The notes under the pieces are model-generated. The model searched no databases and was not told the origin of the DNA. It saw only the letters and a list, made by a program, of their open reading frames with translations. A DNA stretch of 8,525 nt from Anaerolineae bacterium (lineage in GTDB: Bacteria; Chloroflexota; Anaerolineae; DRVO01), in contig JAAYAV010000324.1 of the NCBI GenBank assembly GCA_012719195.1, forward strand, positions 1 through 8,525, given 5' to 3'. The translations under genes and the position numbers were made by a program. Shown here in pieces: positions 1 to 5,897 of this stretch (positions are counted from its first letter, which is position 1; every line of letters starts with the position of its first letter).

Positions 1-129
1 CGGTTGCTCACCGCGGAGGGACCGGGCGGGCCACTGGCGCACGAGGTGACAGGCGTGCCGGGCGGGCTGGACGTGCGGGTCACGGAGCCGCTGCCCTTCT
101 GCGGAGTGGCCGTGCTCACGTTGGTGTAG
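1..129 (+). CDS. C-terminal tail of an unidentified protein (partial, cut by window edge)
   Basis: Frame 1 is open from the first base to a TAG at 127-129, giving the last 42 residues of a protein whose start lies outside the window. Nearly every codon ends in G or C, as in the confirmed genes here, which supports real coding. The tail ends in alternating hydrophobic residues (LDVRV, then GVAVLTLV), which look like the closing beta strands of a beta-sandwich domain. Such ends are common in carbohydrate-active enzymes, but nothing diagnostic is visible and I do not assign a function. The gene converges on the minus-strand amidohydrolase, with a large hairpin between the two stop codons. Confidence 0.6.
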   Translation, partial: RLLTAEGPGGPLAHEVTGVPGGLDVRVTEPLPFCGVAVLTLV

Positions 130-130
130 A

Positions 131-193
131 GGCGGCACGGCGGCAGCGTCTCTGCGGATGGGAGCACGAGGTCTGGCTCCCATCCGTGCCGCC
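131..193. terminator. Compound hairpin between convergent genes, probable bidirectional terminator
   Basis: The outer arms ggcggcacgg (131-140) and ccgtgccgcc (184-193) are perfect reverse complements. Inside them, cggatgggagc (155-165) and gctcccatccg (176-186) form an 11-bp perfect stem around a 10-nt loop. The two pairings compete over 184-186, so either a long interrupted stem or a compact 11-bp hairpin can form. A small gcag/ctgc hairpin is also possible near 143-155. The element starts 1 nt after the stop of the left gene and ends 12 nt before the stop of the minus-strand amidohydrolase. It can therefore fold in transcripts from both sides. No clear U-tract follows on either strand, so efficient intrinsic termination is inferred, not shown. 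Confidence 0.6.
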
Positions 194-205
194 ATCAGGC
201 GTTGG

Positions 206-1105
206 CTACTCGAGCTCCAGGAGCTTGACGGCGTTCTCTCGGGCCACCTTCTGGAATACCGCTTCGCTGATCTTGCCGTTGGCCCGCCACTCCTGGAGAA
301 GGTCTACCAGCGGCACGGGCATGGTGCGAAAACACATGTCGGTGCCAAAGAGGATGCGGTCCTGGAACTCGGCAAGGAAGCGGGGACCGTAGTCATGGTC
401 GCGGTTGAAGGCGTTGTAGGCAGTGAAGTCTGACAGGTCGCCGTGGAGGTTGGGGTAGCGGCGGAAGAGGGTGGGCACGACGCCCTCCTCGCGCACCGGC
501 TCCGTCGGCAGCCGGCCCACTTGGCCGCGCGGCCCAAAGACGAAGCCGCGTTCGCCCGGTGTCTGCAAGCGCGCGATCTCGGACCAGAACACGGGTCCAT
601 GGCCTAGGATGAGGAGGTCGGGGAACTTCTGGAGGGTGTGCTCTAGCTGTGGTAGGCCAGGATCGTCGTAGAGGCCGAAGTCGCCAGTGAGCTGGTCGGA
701 GCCGTCGAAGATGACGGGGAGGCCGGCGGCTTCAGCGTGCTTGAAGAGGTTCTGCACGAGCGGATCCATGAGCGGTAGGTTGGGCATCACTTCGCCGAGG
801 CCGCGGCAGCCCAGGTCCTTGTAGTAGCGCAGCAGGTCGCCCAGCGGGGCATCGGCGGAGTTGGTCAGTGCTCTCGGGTCGATGTTGCAGAAGGGGATGA
901 TGCGGTCTGGGTACTGCGCCGCCATGTCGAGGATGTCCTCGTTGGATTGGGGCAGGTAGATCTCGGGGCTGACTATGGGCAGGACCGCGCCGCGCTCTAT
1001 GCCGAGTTCGTCGTAGCGGGCGAGCAGCTCCTGGGCGGTGCAGAACTGCACCGGCATAGCCGGAGGCTGAAGGCGGTAGGCATGGGCGTGGATGTCTATG
1101 AACAA
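206..1105 (-). CDS. Amidohydrolase-family (amidohydrolase 2) metal-dependent hydrolase or decarboxylase, substrate unknown
   Basis: The product is a 299-residue TIM-barrel protein of the amidohydrolase superfamily, probably cytoplasmic. The first strand carries the HxH metal motif (H6, H8 in DIHAHAY). Later landmarks are GLGEV (E105), ILGHG (H169) and FGTD (D256), the Asp expected on the last barrel strand. At the fifth-strand position, where family members usually have PVxxH, this protein reads LPVIFD, so Asp134 replaces the usual His. I chose the TTG start at 1105-1103 because AGGAGG lies 5 nt upstream (1116-1111) and it gives the usual family opening FIDIHAH. A GTG at 1150 with a weaker GAGGT site would add 15 residues. 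It is the last gene of the glpK cluster, 82 nt after the PLP enzyme. Family members include aminocarboxymuconate-semialdehyde decarboxylase relatives, but the substrate cannot be read from sequence. Confidence 0.85.
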   Translation of the reverse strand: MFIDIHAHAYRLQPPAMPVQFCTAQELLARYDELGIERGAVLPIVSPEIYLPQSNEDILDMAAQYPDRIIPFCNIDPRALTNSADAPLGDLLRYYKDLGCRGLGEVMPNLPLMDPLVQNLFKHAEAAGLPVIFDGSDQLTGDFGLYDDPGLPQLEHTLQKFPDLLILGHGPVFWSEIARLQTPGERGFVFGPRGQVGRLPTEPVREEGVVPTLFRRYPNLHGDLSDFTAYNAFNRDHDYGPRFLAEFQDRILFGTDMCFRTMPVPLVDLLQEWRANGKISEAVFQKVARENAVKLLELE

Positions 1106-1116
1106 GTCCGCCTCCT
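1106..1116 (-). promoter_or_regulatory. Strong ribosome binding site that decides the amidohydrolase start
   Basis: On the minus strand AGGAGG (1116-1111) is followed by a 5-nt spacer and TTG at 1105. This is a full anti-Shine-Dalgarno match and better than the site in front of the upstream GTG at 1150. It supports a TTG start. The site lies inside the longer possible reading frame, so N-terminal comparison with relatives would settle the choice. Confidence 0.6.
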
Positions 1117-1187
1117 GGGCGACAGTGATGGAGGCACCGGTGAATCCCACACGGGTACCTCACCGGCGCCATGCGGGAGCGATGCTC

Positions 1188-2270
1188 CTAGGCTGAGCGC
1201 CCGCGGGCGTCCACCGGCCAGACGTCTACCACGCGCTCGCCCTGAACTACGAAGTAGCGGTCATGCAGGTTGATGGTGGTGCAGCCGTGGGTGGGCTGCA
1301 GCAGGATCTTGTCCCCCAGGCGTAGTCCGGCGGCGCCCGCTCCGTCATGGGTGCCGTGCTCCTCGGACAGCTTGGCCGTGACGAGGCCCTCGGGCTGCAG
1401 TACCACCGGCATGCCAAACTCCGGCGTGATGGATTTCAAGCCCGCATCGGAGATCACGCGGTCGTCGTTTGGCTTGCTCACCACGGTGGCCAGGACGCTC
1501 AGCGCCGGCCGGAACTCAGGGATGATTCCGCCATAGCGGGCGTCCATGGTGGCGTAGGAGCCGGCCTGCACCTCGTCCACTCCCGGGTAGTTGCCGGTGA
1601 ACTTGTAGGTGCCCGTGCCGCCGCCGCTGACGATGGAGACCGGGAGGCCGCTCTTCTCGATGAAGCGGCGAGCCGAGGTGAGCTTGGCCATGGCCTTCTC
1701 GGCGGCTGCCCGGCGCGCCTCTTCCTCGGGAATCATCACTGCGTGCCCCTCGTACCCCTGCAGCCCGGCGAAGACCAGCCCGGAGGCTCCGTGCACGCGA
1801 CGGGCCAGCTCCAGCGCCTGTTCGGGGGTATCCACACCACAGCGCCCCATGCCGATATCCACCTCGACCAGCAGGCGCAGAGTCACGCCGGCGGCCGCGG
1901 CGGCAGCGGAGAGGTCGTCTATGTTCGCCGCAGCGTCCACCGCCACCATGACGTCGGTCTGGCAACGCAGGCGCACCAGGCGGCCTATCTTGGTGGGCCC
2001 CACGATCTGGTTGGCGATGAGGATGTCCGGGGCCACGGGGGCCAGGGCTTCGGCCTCGCCCAGCTTGGCGCAGGTGATGCCCACCGCTCCGGCGGCGATC
2101 TGGCGGCGGGCGATCTGGGCGCACTTGTGCGTCTTGGAGTGCGGCCGCAAGCTGGCGCTGGCCCCGGCCATGAAGTTGGCCATGTAGGCGATGTTAGCCT
2201 CCAGCGCATCCAGATCGAGCACCAGCGCCGGCGTATCGAGGTCCCACATTGAGGAGTAGCTCCGGTCCAT
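1188..2270 (-). CDS. DSD1 family PLP-dependent enzyme (D-serine dehydratase / D-threonine aldolase-like)
   Basis: This 360-residue protein belongs to the fold-type III PLP enzymes with an alanine-racemase-like N-terminal barrel. RPHSKTHK (42-49) holds the expected Schiff-base lysine, K46. SGGGTGT (215-221) is the phosphate-binding loop. The C-terminal beta domain has PTHGC (326-330) and ends VVDVWPVDARG. H328 and C330 match the His-x-Cys zinc pair of eukaryotic-type D-serine dehydratase, whereas characterised D-threonine aldolases have His-x-Asp. The likely reaction is D-serine dehydration or retro-aldol cleavage of a D-beta-hydroxy amino acid, in the cytoplasm. I chose the ATG at 2270 because GGAG lies 9 nt upstream (2283-2280). 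ATGs at 2291, 2285 and 2249 and a TTG at 2321 are also in frame. The chosen start lies 22 nt after the glpK stop, which suggests co-transcription. The family is secure, the exact substrate is not. Confidence 0.9.
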   Translation of the reverse strand: MDRSYSSMWDLDTPALVLDLDALEANIAYMANFMAGASASLRPHSKTHKCAQIARRQIAAGAVGITCAKLGEAEALAPVAPDILIANQIVGPTKIGRLVRLRCQTDVMVAVDAAANIDDLSAAAAAAGVTLRLLVEVDIGMGRCGVDTPEQALELARRVHGASGLVFAGLQGYEGHAVMIPEEEARRAAAEKAMAKLTSARRFIEKSGLPVSIVSGGGTGTYKFTGNYPGVDEVQAGSYATMDARYGGIIPEFRPALSVLATVVSKPNDDRVISDAGLKSITPEFGMPVVLQPEGLVTAKLSEEHGTHDGAGAAGLRLGDKILLQPTHGCTTINLHDRYFVVQGERVVDVWPVDARGRSA

Positions 2271-2292
2271 GCTTGTCTTCTCCATCGGCATT

Positions 2293-3786
2293 CTACTGCG
2301 GAGACGCCCAGCCCCGAGCAAGCTTCACTGCCCGAGACCAGTCGCGATAGCTGCTTTCCCGCCGGTCCTCGTCCCATTCCGGCTCAAACACCTGGTCGAC
2401 CCGGCGTTTGGCGCGCAGGTCTTCCAGGCGCGGCCATACCCCGGCGGCGTGCCCGGCGAGATAGGCGGCTCCCAGGGCGGTGGTCTCCGTGTTGGCCGGC
2501 CGCTCCACCGGAACTCCCAGGATGTCTGCCTGCAACTGCAGGAGGAGGTTGTTCTGCGACGCCCCCCCGTCGGCACGGAGCACCTGCAGGTCTAGTCCCG
2601 CCTCGGCGGCCATCGCCTGCAGGACGTCTCGACTCTGAAAGCAGATGCCTTCCAGGGCCGCCCGGGCGAGATGGTGCCGTCCCGTGCCACGCGTGAGGCC
2701 GATGAGCAGGCCCCGAGCGTAGGGATCCCAGTAGGGCGCCCCTAGGCCGACGAAGGCGGGCACGAAGTAGACACCGCCCGCGTTGGGCGCCCTGGCGGCG
2801 AGTTCCTCCACCTCAGAGGCCGACTTGATGATGCCCAGCTCGTCGCGCAGCCACTGGATTGCCGCCCCGGCGACAAACACGCTTCCCTCAATGGCGTAGA
2901 TGGGACCGCCGCCCAGGTCCCAAGCCACCGTGGCCAGGAGGCCGCCCTTGGGGATCTTCAGCTGCGAACCGATATTGAGGAGGACGAAGCAGCCGGTTCC
3001 GTAAGTGTTCTTGGCCTGACCGGGATCTAGGCACATCTGGCCGAACAGGGCCGCTTGCTGGTCCCCGGCCATGCCGGTCACCGGTACGGAGTGCCCCAGG
3101 AACTCCGCATTCGTCTCTCCGAACGATCCGGCGGTGGGAAGGACCTCCGGCAGTATGGCACGGGGGATGCTGAGCGCATCCAGAAGCTCGCTGTCCCAGT
3201 CCCCCGTGCGGAGGTTGTAGAGCAGGGTGCGAGAGGCGTTGCTGGGGTCGGTGGCGTGGACACGGCCGCCCGTCAGTCTCCAGAGTAGATAGGTGTCGAC
3301 GGTGCCAAACAGCACGTCGCCACGCTCCGCACGCTCCCGCAATCCGGGCTGGTTGCGCAGGAGCCACATGATCTTGGTGCCGGAGAAGTAGGGATCGAGC
3401 ACGAGCCCGGTGCGCTCGGCGACGAGAGGTGCGAGGCCGGCGGAGCGCAACTCCTCGCATATGGGTGCGGTGCGCCGGTCCTGCCAGACAATGGCATTGT
3501 GTGCCGGCTCACCGGTGTGGGCGTCCCACAGCAGGGTGGTCTCGCGCTGGTTGGCGATGCCGATTGCGGCTACATCGCGGGCGCTCACTTGCGCGCTTTC
3601 CAGGCAGGCCTCCGCCGCCTCTCGCTGGCTCTGCCAGATGTCCTCCGGCCGGTGCTCAACCTGCCCCGGCTCCGGGTAGATCTGCGCGAACTCGAGCTGG
3701 GATGAAGCTACGGCAGCGCCGGACTCGTCGAAGAGAATCGCTCTCGAACTGGTGGTTCCCTGGTCTAGCGCCAGGATGTAGTGCAT
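2293..3786 (-). CDS. glpK: Glycerol kinase
   Basis: GlpK phosphorylates glycerol with ATP to sn-glycerol 3-phosphate in the cytoplasm. The 497 residues match the usual length of about 500 and form a complete FGGY kinase. The N-terminal nucleotide motif is LDQGTTSSRAI (7-17). The glycerol-binding residues are present: R81-E82 in NQRET, W101, Y133 and D242 in MAGDQQAALFGQ. Both FGGY signatures are visible, YFSGTKIMWLLRN (133-145) and the one spanning G359 to E379. The ATG at 3786 is preferred because GGAGG (3797-3793) lies 6 nt upstream; a TTG at 3801 is in frame but starts within the palindrome. In Gram-positive GlpK the residue phosphorylated by HPr is a His in HFYG; here the matching segment reads EFLG, so that control is probably absent. 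It is the first gene of a likely three-gene operon, with its own promoter. Confidence 0.97.
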   Translation of the reverse strand: MHYILALDQGTTSSRAILFDESGAAVASSQLEFAQIYPEPGQVEHRPEDIWQSQREAAEACLESAQVSARDVAAIGIANQRETTLLWDAHTGEPAHNAIVWQDRRTAPICEELRSAGLAPLVAERTGLVLDPYFSGTKIMWLLRNQPGLRERAERGDVLFGTVDTYLLWRLTGGRVHATDPSNASRTLLYNLRTGDWDSELLDALSIPRAILPEVLPTAGSFGETNAEFLGHSVPVTGMAGDQQAALFGQMCLDPGQAKNTYGTGCFVLLNIGSQLKIPKGGLLATVAWDLGGGPIYAIEGSVFVAGAAIQWLRDELGIIKSASEVEELAARAPNAGGVYFVPAFVGLGAPYWDPYARGLLIGLTRGTGRHHLARAALEGICFQSRDVLQAMAAEAGLDLQVLRADGGASQNNLLLQLQADILGVPVERPANTETTALGAAYLAGHAAGVWPRLEDLRAKRRVDQVFEPEWDEDRRESSYRDWSRAVKLARGWASPQ

Positions 3787-3794
3787 CGCGGGCC

Positions 3795-3809
3795 TCCACA
3801 ATATGTGGA
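3795..3809 (-). promoter_or_regulatory. Palindrome over the glpK transcription start and ribosome binding site (operator or RNA hairpin)
   Basis: The minus strand reads TCCACA-TAT-TGTGGA, a perfect inverted repeat with 6-nt arms and a 3-nt centre. It begins about where transcription should start and its right arm contains the first three bases of the GGAGG ribosome binding site (3797-3793). As DNA it could be a repressor operator just downstream of the -10 box. As RNA it could form a 5'-end hairpin that partly hides the ribosome binding site or protects the transcript end. The sequence alone does not separate these options. Confidence 0.45.
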
Positions 3810-3816
3810 TCGCCGG

Positions 3817-3845
3817 ATTCTAGGGGGTGCGAGGCGGCCGGTCAA
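3817..3845 (-). promoter_or_regulatory. Sigma70/sigmaA-type promoter of glpK
   Basis: On the minus strand TTGACC (3845-3840) and TAGAAT (3822-3817) are separated by exactly 17 nt. Each hexamer matches the consensus at five of six positions. The predicted transcription start is near 3810, giving a leader of about 24 nt before the glpK ATG. The -35 box begins 5 nt after the aspS hairpin, so glpK appears to be transcribed separately from aspS. No second promoter was recognised before the two downstream genes. Confidence 0.75.
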
Positions 3846-3850
3846 CGACT

Positions 3851-3881
3851 GGGAGGCGACGTTTCGCTTTCGTCGCCTCCC
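3851..3881 (-). terminator. Hairpin downstream of aspS, probable terminator
   Basis: The arms gggaggcgacg (3851-3861) and cgtcgcctccc (3871-3881) are perfect 11-bp reverse complements around a 9-nt loop. On the minus strand the hairpin begins 33 nt after the aspS stop codon and is followed directly by the glpK promoter. There is no run of U after the stem, so it is either a non-canonical intrinsic terminator or a 3'-end stabiliser. Its position between aspS and an independent promoter supports a transcript-boundary role. Confidence 0.65.
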
Positions 3882-3914
3882 GAAACCCACCTCAGTCTGA
3901 GCCGAACGGCGAGC

Positions 3915-5696
3915 CTACTCCTTGTCGTCGCTGGGCGGTAGAACCACCGCCAGGTGCAGCTCCTGCAGCTGCACATCGTCGATCGGGCCCGGCGCCCCCA
4001 TCATCACATCCGTTGCGCTCTGGGTCTTGGGGAAGGCGATCACCTGGCGGATGTTGTTCTCGCCGGCAAGCAGCATGACTAGACGATCGATGCCGGGGGC
4101 GATGCCGCCGTGGGGGGGTGCACCGAACTCGAAAGCCTGTAGCAGGTGCCCGAACCGAGTCTGGATCTCCTCCGGTTCATAGCGGAGCAGGCGGAAGATC
4201 TTCTCCTGGATGTCGCGGCGGTGACACCGAATGGAACCGCTGGACAGCTCGAAGCCGTTACAGACGATGTCATAGCACTGCGCCCGCACCTGTCCCGGGT
4301 CAGAATCCAGAAGCGGCAGATCTTCCTCCTTGGGCATGGTGAAGGCATGGTGGCTTGGATCCCACCGCTGCTCCTCCTCATCCCACTCCACTAGCGGAAA
4401 GTCCTTCACCCAGGCGAAGGCCAGCAGGTCGCTGGGCGCCAGGCCCAAGCGGGAGCCGAGCGCGCGTCGCAACTCGCCTAGGACGGCGCGCGCCACCGGC
4501 ACCTGGTCGGCCACGATGAGCACCATATCGCCCTCATTGGCCCCAGTGCGCGAAAGAATGGCGGCGGTCTCCTCGGAGGAGAGGAACTTGGCGATCGGGC
4601 CGCGGACTTCCCCATGGCCGACGGCAAGGGTCACCAGGCCCTTGGCGCCCGCCTTCTTGGCCATCTCGGTGAGCTCGTCAATCTGGCGCCGGGTGTAGTC
4701 GGCTACGCCCGGGGCGACGATGGCGCGCACCGTGCCGCCTGCCTCGACGGTCTCGCGGAACACCCGGAAACCGCTGGCACAGACCACATCGTCGAGGCAG
4801 TGCAGACGCATGTCGAAGCGGAGGTCGGGCTTGTCGCTGCCGTACAGGTCCAGCGCCTCCCGGTGAGTCAGGCGGGGGAAGGGCGAGATGATCCTCCACT
4901 CAGGGGTGACCGTGCGCACCAGCTCGGTGAACAGCGACTCGGTCAGACGGAGGATGTCCTCCTCCTCCGCGAAAGACATCTCCAGGTCAAGCTGGGTGAA
5001 CTCCGGCTGACGGTCCGCCCGCAGGTCCTCGTCCCGGAAGCAGCGGGCGATCTGGAAGTAGCGGTCGAAGCCTGAGACCATGAGCAGCTGCTTGAGCTGT
5101 TGCGGCGACTGGGGGAGGGCATAGAAGTGGCCCGGATGGATACGGCTCGGGACCACATAGTCGCGGGCGCCTTCAGGAGTGCTCTTGATGAGCATCGGCG
5201 TCTCGACCTCTATGAAGCCGCGGGCATCGAGGAAGTCGCGGATGAACTTGACCACCCGGTGGCGCAGAATGACGTTGCTCTGCATCGAGCGGCGGCGGAG
5301 GTCCAGGTAACGGTAGCGGAGGCGCAGGCTTTCGTCGGCCGTCTGGTCGTCGGCAACCTCAAAGGGGAGCACTCGAGACGGATTCAGGATCGTGGCACTG
5401 GTGGCGTGCACCTCAATCTCACCAGTGGCGAGATCGGGGTTGGCCATCCCTTCCGGGCGTCGCTCAACCTGCCCCTCTACCTGCAGCACGAACTCAGCCT
5501 TGAGCCCCTCCGCTACCGCATGAGCCGCAGGCGAATCCGAGGGGTCGAAGACGACCTGGGTGCGCCCGTAGCGATCGCGCAAGTCGACGAAGATGAGGCC
5601 GCCGTGGTCCCGCCGGCGATGGACCCAGCCCGCCAGGACTACCGTCTCGCCGGCGCGCGCCGCCGTCAGTTCTCCGCAGGTGCTCGTTCTGAGCAT
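3915..5696 (-). CDS. aspS: Aspartyl-tRNA synthetase, probably non-discriminating (Asp/Asn)
   Basis: AspRS attaches aspartate to tRNA-Asp using ATP, in the cytoplasm. At 593 residues it is the full bacterial type. An N-terminal OB-fold anticodon-binding domain (about 1-105) is followed by the class II catalytic core, with motif 1 around RGFIEVETP (159-167), motif 2 around RCFRDEDLRADRQPEF (218-233) and motif 3 GGIAPGIDRLVMLL (530-543, Arg538). The core is split by the bacterial GAD insertion (about 290-430). The anticodon-domain residues H31 (in RRRDHGG) and G83 (in RRPEGMAN) are those of non-discriminating enzymes, which also charge tRNA-Asn with Asp; discriminating enzymes such as that of E. 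coli have Leu and Lys there. The ATG start has GGAGG 6 nt upstream (5707-5703). A consensus-like promoter lies upstream and a hairpin terminator downstream, so aspS is probably monocistronic. Confidence 0.97.
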   Translation of the reverse strand: MLRTSTCGELTAARAGETVVLAGWVHRRRDHGGLIFVDLRDRYGRTQVVFDPSDSPAAHAVAEGLKAEFVLQVEGQVERRPEGMANPDLATGEIEVHATSATILNPSRVLPFEVADDQTADESLRLRYRYLDLRRRSMQSNVILRHRVVKFIRDFLDARGFIEVETPMLIKSTPEGARDYVVPSRIHPGHFYALPQSPQQLKQLLMVSGFDRYFQIARCFRDEDLRADRQPEFTQLDLEMSFAEEEDILRLTESLFTELVRTVTPEWRIISPFPRLTHREALDLYGSDKPDLRFDMRLHCLDDVVCASGFRVFRETVEAGGTVRAIVAPGVADYTRRQIDELTEMAKKAGAKGLVTLAVGHGEVRGPIAKFLSSEETAAILSRTGANEGDMVLIVADQVPVARAVLGELRRALGSRLGLAPSDLLAFAWVKDFPLVEWDEEEQRWDPSHHAFTMPKEEDLPLLDSDPGQVRAQCYDIVCNGFELSSGSIRCHRRDIQEKIFRLLRYEPEEIQTRFGHLLQAFEFGAPPHGGIAPGIDRLVMLLAGENNIRQVIAFPKTQSATDVMMGAPGPIDDVQLQELHLAVVLPPSDDKE

Positions 5697-5731
5697 GAAC
5701 CGCCTCCAGTGCCCGTCCGAGGGTGGCAGCG

Positions 5732-5760
5732 ATTATAGGCCCGCACCGACGGCTGGACAA
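5732..5760 (-). promoter_or_regulatory. Sigma70/sigmaA-type promoter of aspS
   Basis: On the minus strand TTGTCC (5760-5755) is followed after 17 nt by a perfect TATAAT (5737-5732). The -35 box matches four of six consensus positions. Transcription should start near 5725, leaving a short leader of about 29 nt that contains the GGAGG of aspS. There is no room for a T-box or other long tRNA-sensing leader. Confidence 0.7.
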
Positions 5761-5798
5761 CAGCCCGCCCGCACGGCCGGCACGCTGGCCTAGGTGGT

Positions 5799-5828
5799 TT
5801 GCCCGGCTACAAACGCGACCTCTATAAT
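5799..5828 (+). promoter_or_regulatory. Sigma70/sigmaA-type promoter of secD
   Basis: TTGCCC (5799-5804) and a perfect TATAAT (5823-5828) are separated by 18 nt. Transcription should start near 5835, about 60 nt before the secD start codon. The -35 box overlaps the first in-frame start codon of the secD reading frame (TTG at 5799), which argues that translation begins further downstream. The promoter is back to back with that of aspS, the two -35 boxes being 38 nt apart. Confidence 0.65.
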
Positions 5829-5884
5829 CATTCGTGGCGAGCGCGGCGCGGCCGAGCGTCGCTATCCTCGAGGTGCGGACCACT

Positions 5885-5897
5885 GGGAGGTGTTGTG
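5885..5897 (+). promoter_or_regulatory. Ribosome binding site and GTG start of secD
   Basis: GGGAGG (5885-5890) lies 4 nt before GTG at 5895-5897. The next in-frame candidate, an ATG at 5916, has no Shine-Dalgarno match, and the earlier TTG at 5799 lies in the promoter. This site therefore sets the SecD N-terminus. Confidence 0.7.

Noticed and set aside
1176..1188. Small ggagc-gat-gctcc hairpin overlapping the stop of the PLP enzyme
   Set aside because: A 5-bp stem with a 3-nt loop and no U-tract is too weak to call a terminator, and the downstream gene appears to be in the same operon.
1347..2252. A 301-codon open frame on the plus strand, antisense to the PLP enzyme
   Set aside because: It is fully covered by a gene with clear family motifs, its product is a low-complexity Gly/His/Ala-rich sequence without recognisable domains, and long antisense frames are expected in GC-rich coding DNA.
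2271..2321. Longer start of the PLP enzyme (TTG at 2321) overlapping the glpK end
   Set aside because: The added residues have no resemblance to the family N-terminus and no ribosome site precedes the TTG; the ATG at 2270 has GGAG at a proper distance.
5100..5738. A 212-codon plus-strand frame opposite the aspS N-terminus
   Set aside because: It is a shadow of the AspRS codons and runs through the aspS promoter; no ribosome site or family motif supports it.
5799..5894. N-terminal extension of SecD from the TTG at 5799
   Set aside because: The TTG is part of the -35 box and the extension would be encoded upstream of the predicted transcription start; the GTG at 5895 has a good ribosome site.
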